This document shows, piece after piece, positions 1 through 6,651 of a stretch of 11,213 nt of DNA. A program made the position numbers and the translations under genes. Below the pieces are notes generated by a model. It was not told where the DNA came from. It ran no database searches and was given only the letters and a program-made list of their open reading frames with translations. The stretch is from contig JAUMYC010000065.1 of assembly GCA_030528845.1 (NCBI GenBank), positions 1 to 11,213 of the forward strand, given 5' to 3'. The number at the start of each line of letters is the position of its first letter. The stretch's first letter is position 1. The stretch comes from Eubacteriales bacterium. GTDB lineage: Bacteria > Bacillota_A > Clostridia > Christensenellales > Aristaeellaceae.

Positions 1-1
1 C

Positions 2-82
2 GCGCCGCAGGAAGCGCTCGAGCGCTGCACGGAGCCGCCGATGAAGCCCATTTACGCAAAGTGCAACGCGAGCATACGATAA
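2..82 (+). CDS. C-terminal tail of an unrecognised upstream gene (partial)
   Basis: An open frame enters from the left edge and stops at TAA 80-82, giving 26 residues that end in KCNASIR. It stops 25 bases before the TTG start of the HAD gene, which is normal spacing for an upstream gene in the same operon. The tail is too short to assign a family and I do not recognise it. Of the three forward frames, this one ends best placed relative to the next ribosome binding site, but chance cannot be excluded. Confidence 0.35.
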   Translation, partial: APQEALERCTEPPMKPIYAKCNASIR

Positions 83-107
83 CGCAAAAAAGGCGAGGTG
101 AAGCCCC

Positions 108-926
108 TTGGCGATCCGGCTGATCGCAGCGGACATAGACGACACGCTCCTGAACGAGCGGGGAGAGCTCAGCCCGCGCACAAAAGACGCCGTGCAGGAG
201 GTCATGCGCCGCGGGGCGCGCTTTGTGCTGGCCTCGGGCCGCATGCCGCAGGCCATGCGCGGCACAGCGCTCGCGCTGGGCGTGAACGCGCCGGTCATCG
301 GCTATAACGGCGGGCAGATCGCCGACGCGCTGACGGGCGAGGTCGTGCGCGCATGGCGCGTGCCGGAAGCGCTCGCCCGGGAGGCCGCCGCCCTCGCGCA
401 GGAGCTGGGCGGGCATGTGCAGACCTACCAAAACGGCGCCTATTTCTATGAAGAGGAAAACGACTTCTCCCGCGCCTATGCGGCCTCCATCGGCCTGCCG
501 GGCAGCGCCGTGGGCATGCCCGTCGCGCGCTGGCTGCGCGGCGAGGCCGACAAGCTGCTCGTCATCGGCGAGAGAGAGCAGACGCGCCTTCGGGCCGAGC
601 GGCTGCAGGCGCATTTTGGCGACAGGCTGCGCTGCGCCATATCGCGGCCCAACTACATCGAGATCTTTCACGCGCAGGCGGACAAGGCCGAGGCGCTGGC
701 CGCTCTGGCCGAAGAATACGGCCTGCGGCGCGAGGAGATCGCCGCCTTCGGCGACGGGGAGAACGATCTGGGCATGCTGCATTTTGCAGGCCATGGCTAT
801 GTCATGGCCAACGCCCGCGTCGAGATCCTGCGCCGCGCCCCGGCCGTGGCCCCCTCCAACGCCCAGGACGGCCTTGCGCGGCTGCTGGAGCGCTGGCTGC
901 GGGAGGGCCGGATCGCCCCTGTATAA
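108..926 (+). CDS. Cof-type HAD-IIB family hydrolase (sugar/nucleotide phosphatase-like)
   Basis: This is a 272-residue cytosolic Mg-dependent phosphohydrolase of the Cof/HAD-IIB group, the usual length for the family. Motif I is DIDDT with nucleophile D9 and general acid D11. Motif II is the serine of ASGR (S43). The motif III lysine is probably K193, in IEIFHAQADKAEAL. Motif IV is GDGEND (215-220), whose acidic residues hold Mg. The region between motifs II and III is the C2-type cap that selects substrate. The start is TTG at 108, supported by AGGTGA at 96-101 with six bases between and by a family-typical N-terminus (AIRLIAADIDDT). hprK begins 53 bases downstream with no terminator between, so the two may be co-transcribed. 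The substrate cannot be read from sequence; Cof-type enzymes act on assorted sugar phosphates and nucleotides in vitro. Confidence 0.92.
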   Translation: MAIRLIAADIDDTLLNERGELSPRTKDAVQEVMRRGARFVLASGRMPQAMRGTALALGVNAPVIGYNGGQIADALTGEVVRAWRVPEALAREAAALAQELGGHVQTYQNGAYFYEEENDFSRAYAASIGLPGSAVGMPVARWLRGEADKLLVIGEREQTRLRAERLQAHFGDRLRCAISRPNYIEIFHAQADKAEALAALAEEYGLRREEIAAFGDGENDLGMLHFAGHGYVMANARVEILRRAPAVAPSNAQDGLARLLERWLREGRIAPV

Positions 927-979
927 GAAACGCACCCCCTGCAAAACACACACGCAATGATTTTTGGGAGGCAAAGGAT

Positions 980-1891
980 ATGATCCAGGTCGACAGGTTC
1001 ATCAAAGCAATGGAATTTGAAGTGCTCAACCCGGCCACGGGCGAGGAGCTCCCCATCGAAAACAGCGACATCAACCGCCCGGGCATGCAGCTGGCCGGCT
1101 TCTGGCAGTATTTTGCATGGGAGCGCCCGCAGCTCTTCGGCAAGGTGGAGCTGACGTATCTGAGGCAGCTCTCGCCGGAGCTGCGCGAGGAGCGCCTGAG
1201 CCAGTTCGTCTCCTACGACATCCCCTGCATCATCATCTGCCATCAGATCGAATGCGACACGCTCTTGCTGGAAAAGGCCCGGCAGCGCGGCATCGCCGTG
1301 TTCCTCTCCCAAAAGGACACCACGCAGGTGGTCATGGAGATGATCACCTGGCTCAACAAGGAGCTCGCCCCCTCCATCTCCCGCCACGGCGTTCTGGTGG
1401 ACGTACACGGCGTGGGCGTGATGATCACGGGCGAGAGCGGCGTGGGCAAGAGCGAAGCCGCGCTGGAGCTGGTCAAGCGCGGGCACAGGCTCGTGGCCGA
1501 CGACGTGGTGGACATCAAGCGCGTGGCCGACACCCTCGTGGGCGACGCGCCGGAGATGATCCGCCATTTCATGGAGATCCGCGGCGTGGGCATCATCGAC
1601 ATCTCCACCATGTACGGCATCGGCGCGGTCGTGCGCGAAAAGCCGATCGAAATGGTGGTGCATCTGGAGCACTGGCGGCAGGGCAAGGAATACGACCGCA
1701 TGGGGCTGGAGGACGAATACACCGACATCCTCGGCGTACAGATCCCCCGGCTGGTCATCCCGGTGCACCCCGGGCGCAACCTCGCCGTCGTTCTGGAGGT
1801 CGCCGCGCGCAACCTGCGCCTCAAGCAGCAGGGCTTCAGCGCCGCGCGCATCCTGACGGACCGCTTCAACGCGCGCCTGAACCAGATCTGA
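980..1891 (+). CDS. hprK: HPr kinase/phosphorylase
   Basis: HprK phosphorylates Ser46 of HPr with ATP or pyrophosphate and also removes that phosphate by phosphorolysis. It is the sensor step of CcpA-type carbon catabolite control in Firmicutes. The protein is 303 residues, close to the roughly 310 usual. The N-terminal domain spans about 1-130. The conserved histidine of RHGVLVD is H136, the Walker A loop is GESGVGKS (151-158), an acidic pair follows in ADDVVD, and the HPrK signature MEIRGVGIIDIS starts at M198. All expected catalytic elements are present, so it should be active. The start is ATG 980 behind GGGAGG (966-971), eight bases away. murB or rapZ, common neighbours in other Firmicutes, are not present here. 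A 9-bp inverted repeat lies 49 bases after the stop. No HPr gene is in the window. Confidence 0.97.
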   Translation: MIQVDRFIKAMEFEVLNPATGEELPIENSDINRPGMQLAGFWQYFAWERPQLFGKVELTYLRQLSPELREERLSQFVSYDIPCIIICHQIECDTLLLEKARQRGIAVFLSQKDTTQVVMEMITWLNKELAPSISRHGVLVDVHGVGVMITGESGVGKSEAALELVKRGHRLVADDVVDIKRVADTLVGDAPEMIRHFMEIRGVGIIDISTMYGIGAVVREKPIEMVVHLEHWRQGKEYDRMGLEDEYTDILGVQIPRLVIPVHPGRNLAVVLEVAARNLRLKQQGFSAARILTDRFNARLNQI

Positions 1892-1939
1892 CCTTGCGCC
1901 GAATTTGCAGGTGTTCTGCCCAAAAAACAAAATATTTGC

Positions 1940-1974
1940 GTAAAATCCTCACAAAACAACGCCGGATTTTACCG
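1940..1974. repeat. AT-rich inverted repeat downstream of hprK
   Basis: GTAAAATCC (1940-1948) and GGATTTTAC (1964-1972) form a perfect 9-bp inverted repeat around a 15-base loop. C1939-G1974 could add a pair if C1973 is bulged. Only three T residues follow, so it is not a typical intrinsic terminator. It lies in a strikingly AT-rich island, 42 bases before the -35 of the next gene. It could be a weak terminator or 3'-end stabiliser for the hprK message, or an operator for the SH3 gene. Function is unassigned. Confidence 0.5.
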
Positions 1975-2013
1975 TTTCGCTCCAATTATGCCATATTCTT
2001 CCCGTCCCTCCCC

Positions 2014-2042
2014 TTGCACGCGCAACAATTTTGTAATATACT
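2014..2042 (+). promoter_or_regulatory. Predicted sigma-A promoter of the SH3-domain gene
   Basis: A -35 TTGCAC (2014-2019) and a -10 TATACT (2037-2042) are separated by exactly 17 bases. The predicted start near 2049 leaves a leader of about 40 bases before ATG 2090. The same hexamer pair with the same spacing precedes upp, which strengthens both calls. Confidence 0.65.
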
Positions 2043-2089
2043 ATAGCCGTGACTGGAAATCCCTGTCCATACATGAATGGAGGTTTCAC

Positions 2090-3376
2090 ATGAACGCAAA
2101 CTCACAGCCCGGCCGTTGGCTGCGGCGCACGCTGGCCATGGCGCTCGTCGCCCTGCTCGTGCTCTGCTCCTGCGGTACGGAAGCGCTGGCCAACACGCTG
2201 ATCAAAGTGCGCGTGCAGGCGGAATATTGCAACGTCTATAAAAGCCCTTCCACAGAAAGCGAGCTTTTGAGAAAGGCCCCGCAAAATTCCCTCATGACCG
2301 TCGGCATGATCAAGGACGACTGGTGCTATGTCAAATATGACGGCACGGTCGGCTATGCGCTCAAGAGCAAATTGACCACCGACCTGAACGTCCCCGGCCA
2401 GGAGCCCGTCGCGCCCGCGCCGGAGGCCACGCCGCTGCCCACTCCGGAGATCGGCGAAAACGACTCCACCAATTCCGCCGAGCCCACTCCCCCTCCGGCC
2501 GATACGGCGCCCGAGGCGGCGAAGGGCATCGTGGCCATCACCACGAGCGAGTTCCCGCTCTATGAAAAGGCGGATTCTGCTTCTGCTCCCCTCGTTACGA
2601 TCCCGGCCGGGGCCGCCGTCATCTGCACCAAGGTGAGCGGCGACTGGGCCAGGATCCTCTTCAACGGCACGGAGGGCTATGTCCCCAAGGCTCTTCTCCA
2701 GCCGGTCGAAGAAGAAAAAGACGACAACACGCTGCCGGAGAATACCGAGATGCCCGGCGACGAAAAGCTGATCTGCTACACGGCGAAGGACACCTACCTC
2801 TATTCCGCCTGCAGCACCGAATCCGAGCCGATCACGGCGCTGCGCAAGGGCACCAAGGTGCTCGTGACGCAGGTCAAGAGCGGCTGGGCCAAGCTCTACA
2901 CCACGGACAGCCGCCTCGGCTATCTGCCCACCTCTCTTCTGAGCAAGGCGGCGATCGAGCCGGAGAAGCAGGTCGTTCTGGCCGATTGGTTCAAGAGCGA
3001 CATTCAGGAGATCCTCGGCCGCGGCACGTATGCCAAGGTCGTCGACGTCGAGACGGGCCGCTCCTTTAACGTGCGCCGCAAGGGCGGCATCAACCACGCC
3101 GACATGGAGACCGTTTCCACCTCCGACACCAAGACCATGCTCAGCCTGTACGGCGGCGTGGAAAGCTGGGATCGCAGAGCGATCTGGGTCGTGATCGACG
3201 GCGTGTACTATGCCGCTTCCATGAACGGCAAGGGCCACGGCGAAGAGACCGGGCTGGACAACGGTCTGGAAGGCCATTTCTGCATCCACTTCCTCAACAG
3301 CCGCACGCACGAAACGGACAACGTCTGTCCGCTGCATCAGGCGTGCGTGAAGCAGGCCTATCTCGCAAAGCCGTAA
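2090..3376 (+). CDS. Secreted triple SH3-domain protein with a C-terminal His/Cys domain of unknown function
   Basis: The protein is 428 residues. A signal peptide spans about 1-34: basic RWLRR, a hydrophobic core, then a signal peptidase I-type site after EALA. Three bacterial SH3-like repeats follow at about 38-95, 148-204 and 227-286, each with a W or Y pair and a GY turn near its end. A Pro/Ala/Glu linker (about 100-145) separates the first two. Such domains usually bind cell-wall peptides, so an envelope or extracellular location is likely. The last 130 residues form a separate domain with HAD (336-338), MNGKGHG (378-384) and GHFCIHF (395-401). H383, H396, C398 and H400 resemble a catalytic His/Cys cluster. 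I recall similar tails on other clostridial SH3 proteins but know no assigned activity. ATG 2090 is chosen over an in-frame ATG at 1988 because GGAGG (2079-2083) lies six bases before it, the signal peptide starts there, and 1988 lies upstream of the predicted promoter. A strong terminator follows. Confidence 0.85.
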   Translation: MNANSQPGRWLRRTLAMALVALLVLCSCGTEALANTLIKVRVQAEYCNVYKSPSTESELLRKAPQNSLMTVGMIKDDWCYVKYDGTVGYALKSKLTTDLNVPGQEPVAPAPEATPLPTPEIGENDSTNSAEPTPPPADTAPEAAKGIVAITTSEFPLYEKADSASAPLVTIPAGAAVICTKVSGDWARILFNGTEGYVPKALLQPVEEEKDDNTLPENTEMPGDEKLICYTAKDTYLYSACSTESEPITALRKGTKVLVTQVKSGWAKLYTTDSRLGYLPTSLLSKAAIEPEKQVVLADWFKSDIQEILGRGTYAKVVDVETGRSFNVRRKGGINHADMETVSTSDTKTMLSLYGGVESWDRRAIWVVIDGVYYAASMNGKGHGEETGLDNGLEGHFCIHFLNSRTHETDNVCPLHQACVKQAYLAKP

Positions 3377-3389
3377 AAACACACATGAG

Positions 3390-3424
3390 CGTCCCTTTCC
3401 CATGCGGAGAGGGACGTTTTTTTT
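3390..3424 (+). terminator. Intrinsic terminator after the SH3-domain gene
   Basis: An 11-bp stem (3390-3400 with 3406-3416, one G-T wobble) closes a five-base loop and is followed by eight T residues (3417-3424). It starts 13 bases after the TAA stop. It is a textbook Rho-independent terminator and isolates the SH3 gene from the next one. Confidence 0.92.
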
Positions 3425-3444
3425 GCGTCGGCGCGCGCCTTGCT

Positions 3445-3474
3445 GCATCAACACGCCGCAGGCCGGGGAGAATT
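3445..3474 (+). promoter_or_regulatory. Candidate sigma-F/sigma-G sporulation promoter before the M23 gene
   Basis: GGGGAGAATT (3465-3474) fits every defined position of the Bacillus sigma-F -10 consensus GGNRANANTW. GCATC (3445-3449) fits four of five positions of the -35 consensus GYWTA, and the spacer is 15 bases as expected. Against it, the predicted transcript start (about 3481) falls inside the ribosome binding site, leaving only about 12 leader bases. The -10 also lies inside an imperfect palindrome (3463-3480), so the match could be accidental. Confidence 0.35.
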
Positions 3475-3492
3475 TCCCGGAGGTGATATCCG

Positions 3493-4005
3493 ATGAACGC
3501 TCTTTGGGAACGCTGCGCGCCGTGGCTGATGCTTGCGCTCTGCCTGCTGGTCACGCTGATCGTGCTGCGCCTGCCCGGGCCCGCCGCCCCCGCAGCCGCC
3601 CCGGCGCAGGGCCTGTCTCCTGCCCCGCGCTTTGCGGGAGAGGCGCTCTTCCTGCGCCCCTTTGCGCCGGAGGAGCCCGTCTGGCACGGCGCGCCGGGCC
3701 TGTGGAAGACGCACAACGGGCTGGATGTCGCCTGCGAAGAGGCAGCGGCGCTGCTGCCGGGCACGGTGCTGCGCGTGGAACGCGACGCGCTCTGGGGCAC
3801 GAGCGTCACGGTGGGCTCGGACGGGACGAGCGTCGTCTATCGCTCGCTCTCCTCCTGCGCCGTACGCGAGGGGCAGCAGGTGCTCGCGGGCGATGTGCTG
3901 GGCGCGGCGGGCGCAGCCCCCTGCGAAGCGGAGCTCGGCGCGCATGTGCATATCGAATACCGCGCGCATGGGCAGCTGTGCGACCCGCAGACGCTTTTGC
4001 CCTGA
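3493..4005 (+). CDS. Membrane-anchored M23 (LytM) family protein, SpoIIQ-like
   Basis: The protein is 170 residues. It has a very short cytoplasmic N-terminus, one transmembrane helix (about 10-28), an Ala/Pro-rich stalk (about 29-45) and a compact M23/LytM domain (about 50-170) outside the membrane. The zinc-site motifs are intact: H74 and D78 in THNGLD, and H151-x-H153 in HVHIEY. It could therefore bind zinc, unlike Bacillus subtilis SpoIIQ, which lacks a key histidine. The topology and the W-x-x-HNGxD context resemble SpoIIQ, the forespore half of the SpoIIQ-SpoIIIAH channel, but other anchored M23 endopeptidases share this plan. It is shorter than Bacillus SpoIIQ (about 283 residues). ATG 3493 follows an exceptionally strong site GGAGGTGAT (3479-3487). 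A sigma-F/G-like promoter lies just upstream. No spoIIIA genes are in the window. Confidence 0.75.
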   Translation: MNALWERCAPWLMLALCLLVTLIVLRLPGPAAPAAAPAQGLSPAPRFAGEALFLRPFAPEEPVWHGAPGLWKTHNGLDVACEEAAALLPGTVLRVERDALWGTSVTVGSDGTSVVYRSLSSCAVREGQQVLAGDVLGAAGAAPCEAELGAHVHIEYRAHGQLCDPQTLLP

Positions 4006-4035
4006 GCGCACAGCAAACAATTCACACCGCATCCG

Positions 4036-4064
4036 TTGCACGAACAGGCGGCGGATGGTATACT
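4036..4064 (+). promoter_or_regulatory. Predicted sigma-A promoter of upp (extended -10)
   Basis: TTGCAC (4036-4041), a 17-base spacer and TATACT (4059-4064) with a TG dinucleotide at 4056-4057, giving an extended -10. Transcription should begin near 4071, about 29 bases before ATG 4100. The hexamers and spacing equal those of the SH3 gene promoter. No hairpin attenuator fits in the short leader. Confidence 0.75.
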
Positions 4065-4099
4065 GAATAGGCAATTTTAAACATAAGAAGGCGCTGCTC

Positions 4100-4729
4100 A
4101 TGGGCAATGTATACATCAATGATCATCCCCTCATTCAACACAAACTGACCATCATGCGCAAAAAAGAGACGGGCTCGAAGGACTTCCGCGAGCTGCTGAC
4201 GGAGATCTCCATGCTGATGGGATATGAGCTCACGCGGGGGCTGCCCACGGAACAGATCGAGATTGAGACCCCCACCGGGCGCTGCAAGGCGGGCGTGATC
4301 TCCGGCAGAAAGCTGGCCATCGTGCCGATCCTGCGCGCGGGCCTGGGCATGGTGGACGGCCTGATGCAGCTCATCCCCGCGGCGAAGATCGGCCATATCG
4401 GCCTGTACCGCGACGAAAAGACCCTCAAGCCCGTGGAATACTTCTGCAGGCTGCCTGCGGACGTGACCGAGCGGCTGCTCATCGTGTGCGATCCGATGCT
4501 CGCTACGGGAAGTTCCGCCGTGGAAGCGCTCCATATGCTGAAAAAGCGCGGCTGCGCCAACATCCGCATGATGTGCCTGCTGGGCGCGCCGGAGGGCGTG
4601 CGCGCGCTGCAGGAAGCGCATCCCGACGTGGATCTGTACATCGCTGCGGTGGATTCGCACCTCAACGAGAACGGCTACATCGTGCCCGGTCTGGGCGACG
4701 CAGGAGACAGGCTCTTCGGCACGCTCTGA
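4100..4729 (+). CDS. upp: Uracil phosphoribosyltransferase
   Basis: UPRTase joins uracil and PRPP to give UMP and pyrophosphate, the main uracil salvage step in the cytosol. The 209-residue length is exactly family-typical. R79 sits in the conserved ILRAGLGM, the PRPP-binding loop is [10 protein letters not shown] (130-139), and the C-terminal uracil-recognition segment is [13 protein letters not shown] (192-204). All are intact. ATG 4100 follows AGAAGG (4086-4091), a moderate ribosome site eight bases upstream, and the N-terminus matches the family (short lead, then [12 protein letters not shown]). The gene has its own promoter and a terminator at its stop, so it is probably monocistronic. 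No uracil permease or pyr genes are adjacent. Confidence 0.98.
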   Translation: MGNVYINDHPLIQHKLTIMRKKETGSKDFRELLTEISMLMGYELTRGLPTEQIEIETPTGRCKAGVISGRKLAIVPILRAGLGMVDGLMQLIPAAKIGHIGLYRDEKTLKPVEYFCRLPADVTERLLIVCDPMLATGSSAVEALHMLKKRGCANIRMMCLLGAPEGVRALQEAHPDVDLYIAAVDSHLNENGYIVPGLGDAGDRLFGTL

Positions 4730-4751
4730 GCGCCGCACGGGCTCTATTTTT
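4728..4751 (+). terminator. Probable terminator abutting the upp stop codon
   Basis: GAGC (4728-4731) plus CCG can pair with CGG plus GCTC (4741-4744), with one bulged G and a very tight loop. TATTTTT follows (4745-4751). The hairpin begins inside the TGA stop. The small loop and bulge make it weaker than the terminators after the SH3 and dnaK genes. Confidence 0.45.
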
Positions 4752-4766
4752 CATACAACACCCTGC

Positions 4767-4800
4767 CGGGGCCTCGCAAATCCAAGCGGCGCCCCGTTTT
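4767..4800 (+). terminator. Possible second terminator between upp and prmA
   Basis: CGGGGC (4767-4772) pairs with GCCCCG (4791-4796), with an inner CGC/GCG pairing (4775-4777 with 4786-4788), followed by four T residues (4797-4800). The T tract is short, so efficiency is doubtful. It may act in tandem with the hairpin at the upp stop, or serve as a leader structure of prmA. Confidence 0.4.
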
Positions 4801-4828
4801 CCGCAATACGGCAAAAGGAGAAACACAA

Positions 4829-5782
4829 ATGGATTGGCTGAAGGTAACAGTGCTCACCACTACGGAAGGCTCGGAACTGGTCTCTCAGGCGCTGATCGAC
4901 TGCGGCGCGTTCGGCGGCACGCAGATCGAAGACAAGCGCGACTTTGACGAAGAACACAGGCCCGCGGGCATGTGGGATATCATGGACGCGTCCATCGCGG
5001 CGAAAATGCGCGAGGACGTGTGCGTCACGGCGTATTACAGCGCGGCGGTGCACGCGGGCGACGTGCTCGCGCAGATCCGCAGCGAGCTCGAACGGCTCAA
5101 GCGCGAGCTCGCAGGCGTCATGCCCCTTGGCAAGATGGAGATCGAGACCGACGGCATCGACGACGAAAACTGGGCCGAATTCTGGAAAAAGGACTATAAG
5201 CCCTTCCGTCTGGGCAAGCATATGGTCGTCAAGCCCGGCTGGGAGGCCTACGAGGCGCAGGAGGGCGACAAGGTGCTCGAGATCGACCCCGGCATGGCCT
5301 TCGGCACCGGCACGCACGAGACGACCGCGCTGTGCGTAGAGCTGATCGAGGAATATATGCAGCCCGGCGCGAGCGTGATCGACATCGGCACGGGCTCGGG
5401 CATCCTCGCCATCGCGGCGATCGAATGCGGCGCGAGCACGGCGCTGGCCACGGACATCGACCATCTGGCCGTGAAGGTCGCCAAGGAGAACGTGGAGCGC
5501 AACGGCTGCGCGGACAAGGTGGAGGTGCGCCAGGGCGACCTGCTCGAGGTCGTGGACCGCAAGGCCGACGTGGTGGTCGCCAATATCATCGCAGACGTCA
5601 TCTGCGGCCTGTGCGGCCCTGCGAAGACCTGCATCGCCGAGGGCGGCCTGTTCATCTGCTCCGGCATCGCCAACGAGCGCGAGGAAAAGGTGCTCGCCGC
5701 GCTGCAGGAGGCGGGCTACGCGCAGCCGGAGATCCGCCGCAAGGGCGAATGGGTGGCCATGGCCGCGCGCCCGAAGGAATAA
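4829..5782 (+). CDS. prmA: Ribosomal protein L11 methyltransferase
   Basis: PrmA is a SAM-dependent enzyme that methylates several amino groups of ribosomal protein L11 in the cytosol. The 317-residue length is typical of Firmicutes PrmA. An N-terminal substrate-recognition domain (about 1-100) precedes the Rossmann methyltransferase domain. The family motif GMAFGTGTHETT (155-166) is intact, SAM motif I is DIGTGSGI (185-192), and the catalytic-pocket segment ANIIA (251-255) matches the PrmA pattern. ATG 4829 follows AAAAGGAG (4813-4820) by eight bases. rsmE follows after 30 bases, almost certainly in the same operon. In Bacillus and many Clostridia this pair lies just after dnaJ in the hrcA-grpE-dnaK-dnaJ operon; here the upstream neighbour is upp instead. 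No convincing promoter is visible before prmA, so its transcription may depend on read-through from upp. Confidence 0.97.
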   Translation: MDWLKVTVLTTTEGSELVSQALIDCGAFGGTQIEDKRDFDEEHRPAGMWDIMDASIAAKMREDVCVTAYYSAAVHAGDVLAQIRSELERLKRELAGVMPLGKMEIETDGIDDENWAEFWKKDYKPFRLGKHMVVKPGWEAYEAQEGDKVLEIDPGMAFGTGTHETTALCVELIEEYMQPGASVIDIGTGSGILAIAAIECGASTALATDIDHLAVKVAKENVERNGCADKVEVRQGDLLEVVDRKADVVVANIIADVICGLCGPAKTCIAEGGLFICSGIANEREEKVLAALQEAGYAQPEIRRKGEWVAMAARPKE

Positions 5783-5812
5783 CTCTCCCCTTTGCACACA
5801 GGAGGAACACGC

Positions 5813-6544
5813 ATGCACAGCTTTTTTATCGCGCCCGGCCTCGCCGCAGGGCAGCAGGGCTTCCTCGACGCGGAGGAGAGCGCGCACGCCGCAAGGGTGC
5901 TGCGGCTGCGCGAGGGCGAGCAGGCACGCCTGATCGACGGCGAAGGACACGCCTTTCTCGGCACGCTCACCAAGATCGACCCCAAGCAGACCGCCTTTAC
6001 CATCGACTCCCCCGCCCCCTCCCGCGAGAGCATCGCGCGCGTGACGGTGTATCAGGGGCTGCCCAAGGCGGATAAAATGGAATGGATCACGCAGAAGCTG
6101 ACGGAACTGGGCGTGTGCCGCATCGTGCCGGTGGAGATGCGCTTTTGCGTGGCAAAGGCGGGCAAGGCCGGCAAGGACGCGCGCCTCGTGCGCATCGCGC
6201 GGGAGGCCGTGAAGCAATGCGGCCGCTCCGCCTGTCCCAAGGTCGAACAGGCCATGCCCTTCAAGAGCGCTCTGGCCGACATGGCGCAGCGCGAGCTGAT
6301 GCTCATGCCGTGGGAAAGCGCGCAGGGGCGCACTCTGGCCGCTGCCCTCGCGCAGGCCCCGCAGGCGCGCGACGTGGGCGTGCTCATCGGGCCGGAGGGC
6401 GGCATCAGCCCGGAAGAGGCCCAGAGCGCCATCGATGCGGGCGCGCAGGCTGTGACTCTGGGCGAGCGCATCCTGCGCACGGAGACCGCCTCCATCGCCT
6501 CCGCCGCCGTCGTCCTCTCTCTGCTCGAAGCCGCACAGGCGTAA
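5813..6544 (+). CDS. rsmE: 16S rRNA (uracil-1498-N3)-methyltransferase
   Basis: RsmE methylates N3 of U1498 in 16S rRNA, near the decoding centre of the 30S subunit, using SAM. The protein is 243 residues, as usual. The N-terminal PUA-like RNA-binding domain (about 1-70) shows [13 protein letters not shown]. The SPOUT/trefoil-knot domain carries LIGPEGGIS (191-199) and [11 protein letters not shown] (216-226), the two segments that form the knot and SAM pocket. ATG 5813 is chosen over an in-frame TTG at 5792 because GGAGG (5801-5805) lies seven bases before it and the product then begins in the family style (MHSFFIAPG). It is the second gene of the prmA-rsmE unit. A 107-base gap to dnaK follows with no clear terminator, so some read-through into dnaK is possible. 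Confidence 0.96.
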   Translation: MHSFFIAPGLAAGQQGFLDAEESAHAARVLRLREGEQARLIDGEGHAFLGTLTKIDPKQTAFTIDSPAPSRESIARVTVYQGLPKADKMEWITQKLTELGVCRIVPVEMRFCVAKAGKAGKDARLVRIAREAVKQCGRSACPKVEQAMPFKSALADMAQRELMLMPWESAQGRTLAAALAQAPQARDVGVLIGPEGGISPEEAQSAIDAGAQAVTLGERILRTETASIASAAVVLSLLEAAQA

Positions 6545-6572
6545 ATTCTACAAATTGCCACAGTTTCTGTAC

Positions 6573-6622
6573 AGCCTGTTCAAAAGCACGGACTATACTG
6601 TTGCAAACAGGCTTAAAAAGCC
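6573..6622 (+). promoter_or_regulatory. dnaK promoter region with an inverted repeat around the -10
   Basis: A good -10 TATACT lies at 6594-6599, but no recognisable -35 is found 16-18 bases upstream. AGCCTGTT (6573-6580) and AACAGGCT (6606-6613) form a perfect 8-bp inverted repeat around it, with arm starts 33 bases apart, about three helical turns. One arm lies where the -35 would be and the other at the expected transcript start. A second small hairpin, GGCTT-AAA-AAGCC (6610-6622), falls in the leader. Neither the HrcA site CIRCE nor a CtsR heptad is seen. Confidence 0.45.
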
Positions 6623-6651
6623 CACCACGCCCTTTGAAGGAGAATTTTTGC

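Noticed and set aside
1988..2089. Longer N-terminus for the SH3 protein from ATG 1988
   Set aside because: This start lies upstream of the predicted promoter, lacks a ribosome site, and would put 34 polar residues before the signal peptide.
2156..2176. Lipoprotein signal (cysteines C26 and C28) in the SH3 protein
   Set aside because: LVLC and LCSC do not match a normal lipobox, and an AxA-type signal peptidase I site (ALA) lies a few residues later.
2102..3454. 450-residue - strand frame over the SH3 gene
   Set aside because: It crosses the intrinsic terminator and has no family features, while the + strand shows a signal peptide and three SH3 repeats.
4752..4759. CATACAAC as a sigma-E -10 for prmA
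   Set aside because: No matching -35 lies 14 bases upstream, and prmA is a housekeeping gene with no reason for sporulation control.
4751..6217. 488-residue - strand frame over prmA and rsmE
   Set aside because: It lies opposite two intact, recognised genes and encodes a His/Ala/Leu-rich low-complexity product with no ribosome site.
6545..6651. CIRCE or CtsR heat-shock operator before dnaK
   Set aside because: Neither the TTAGCACTC/GAGTGCTAA dyad nor tandem GGTCAAA heptads are present.
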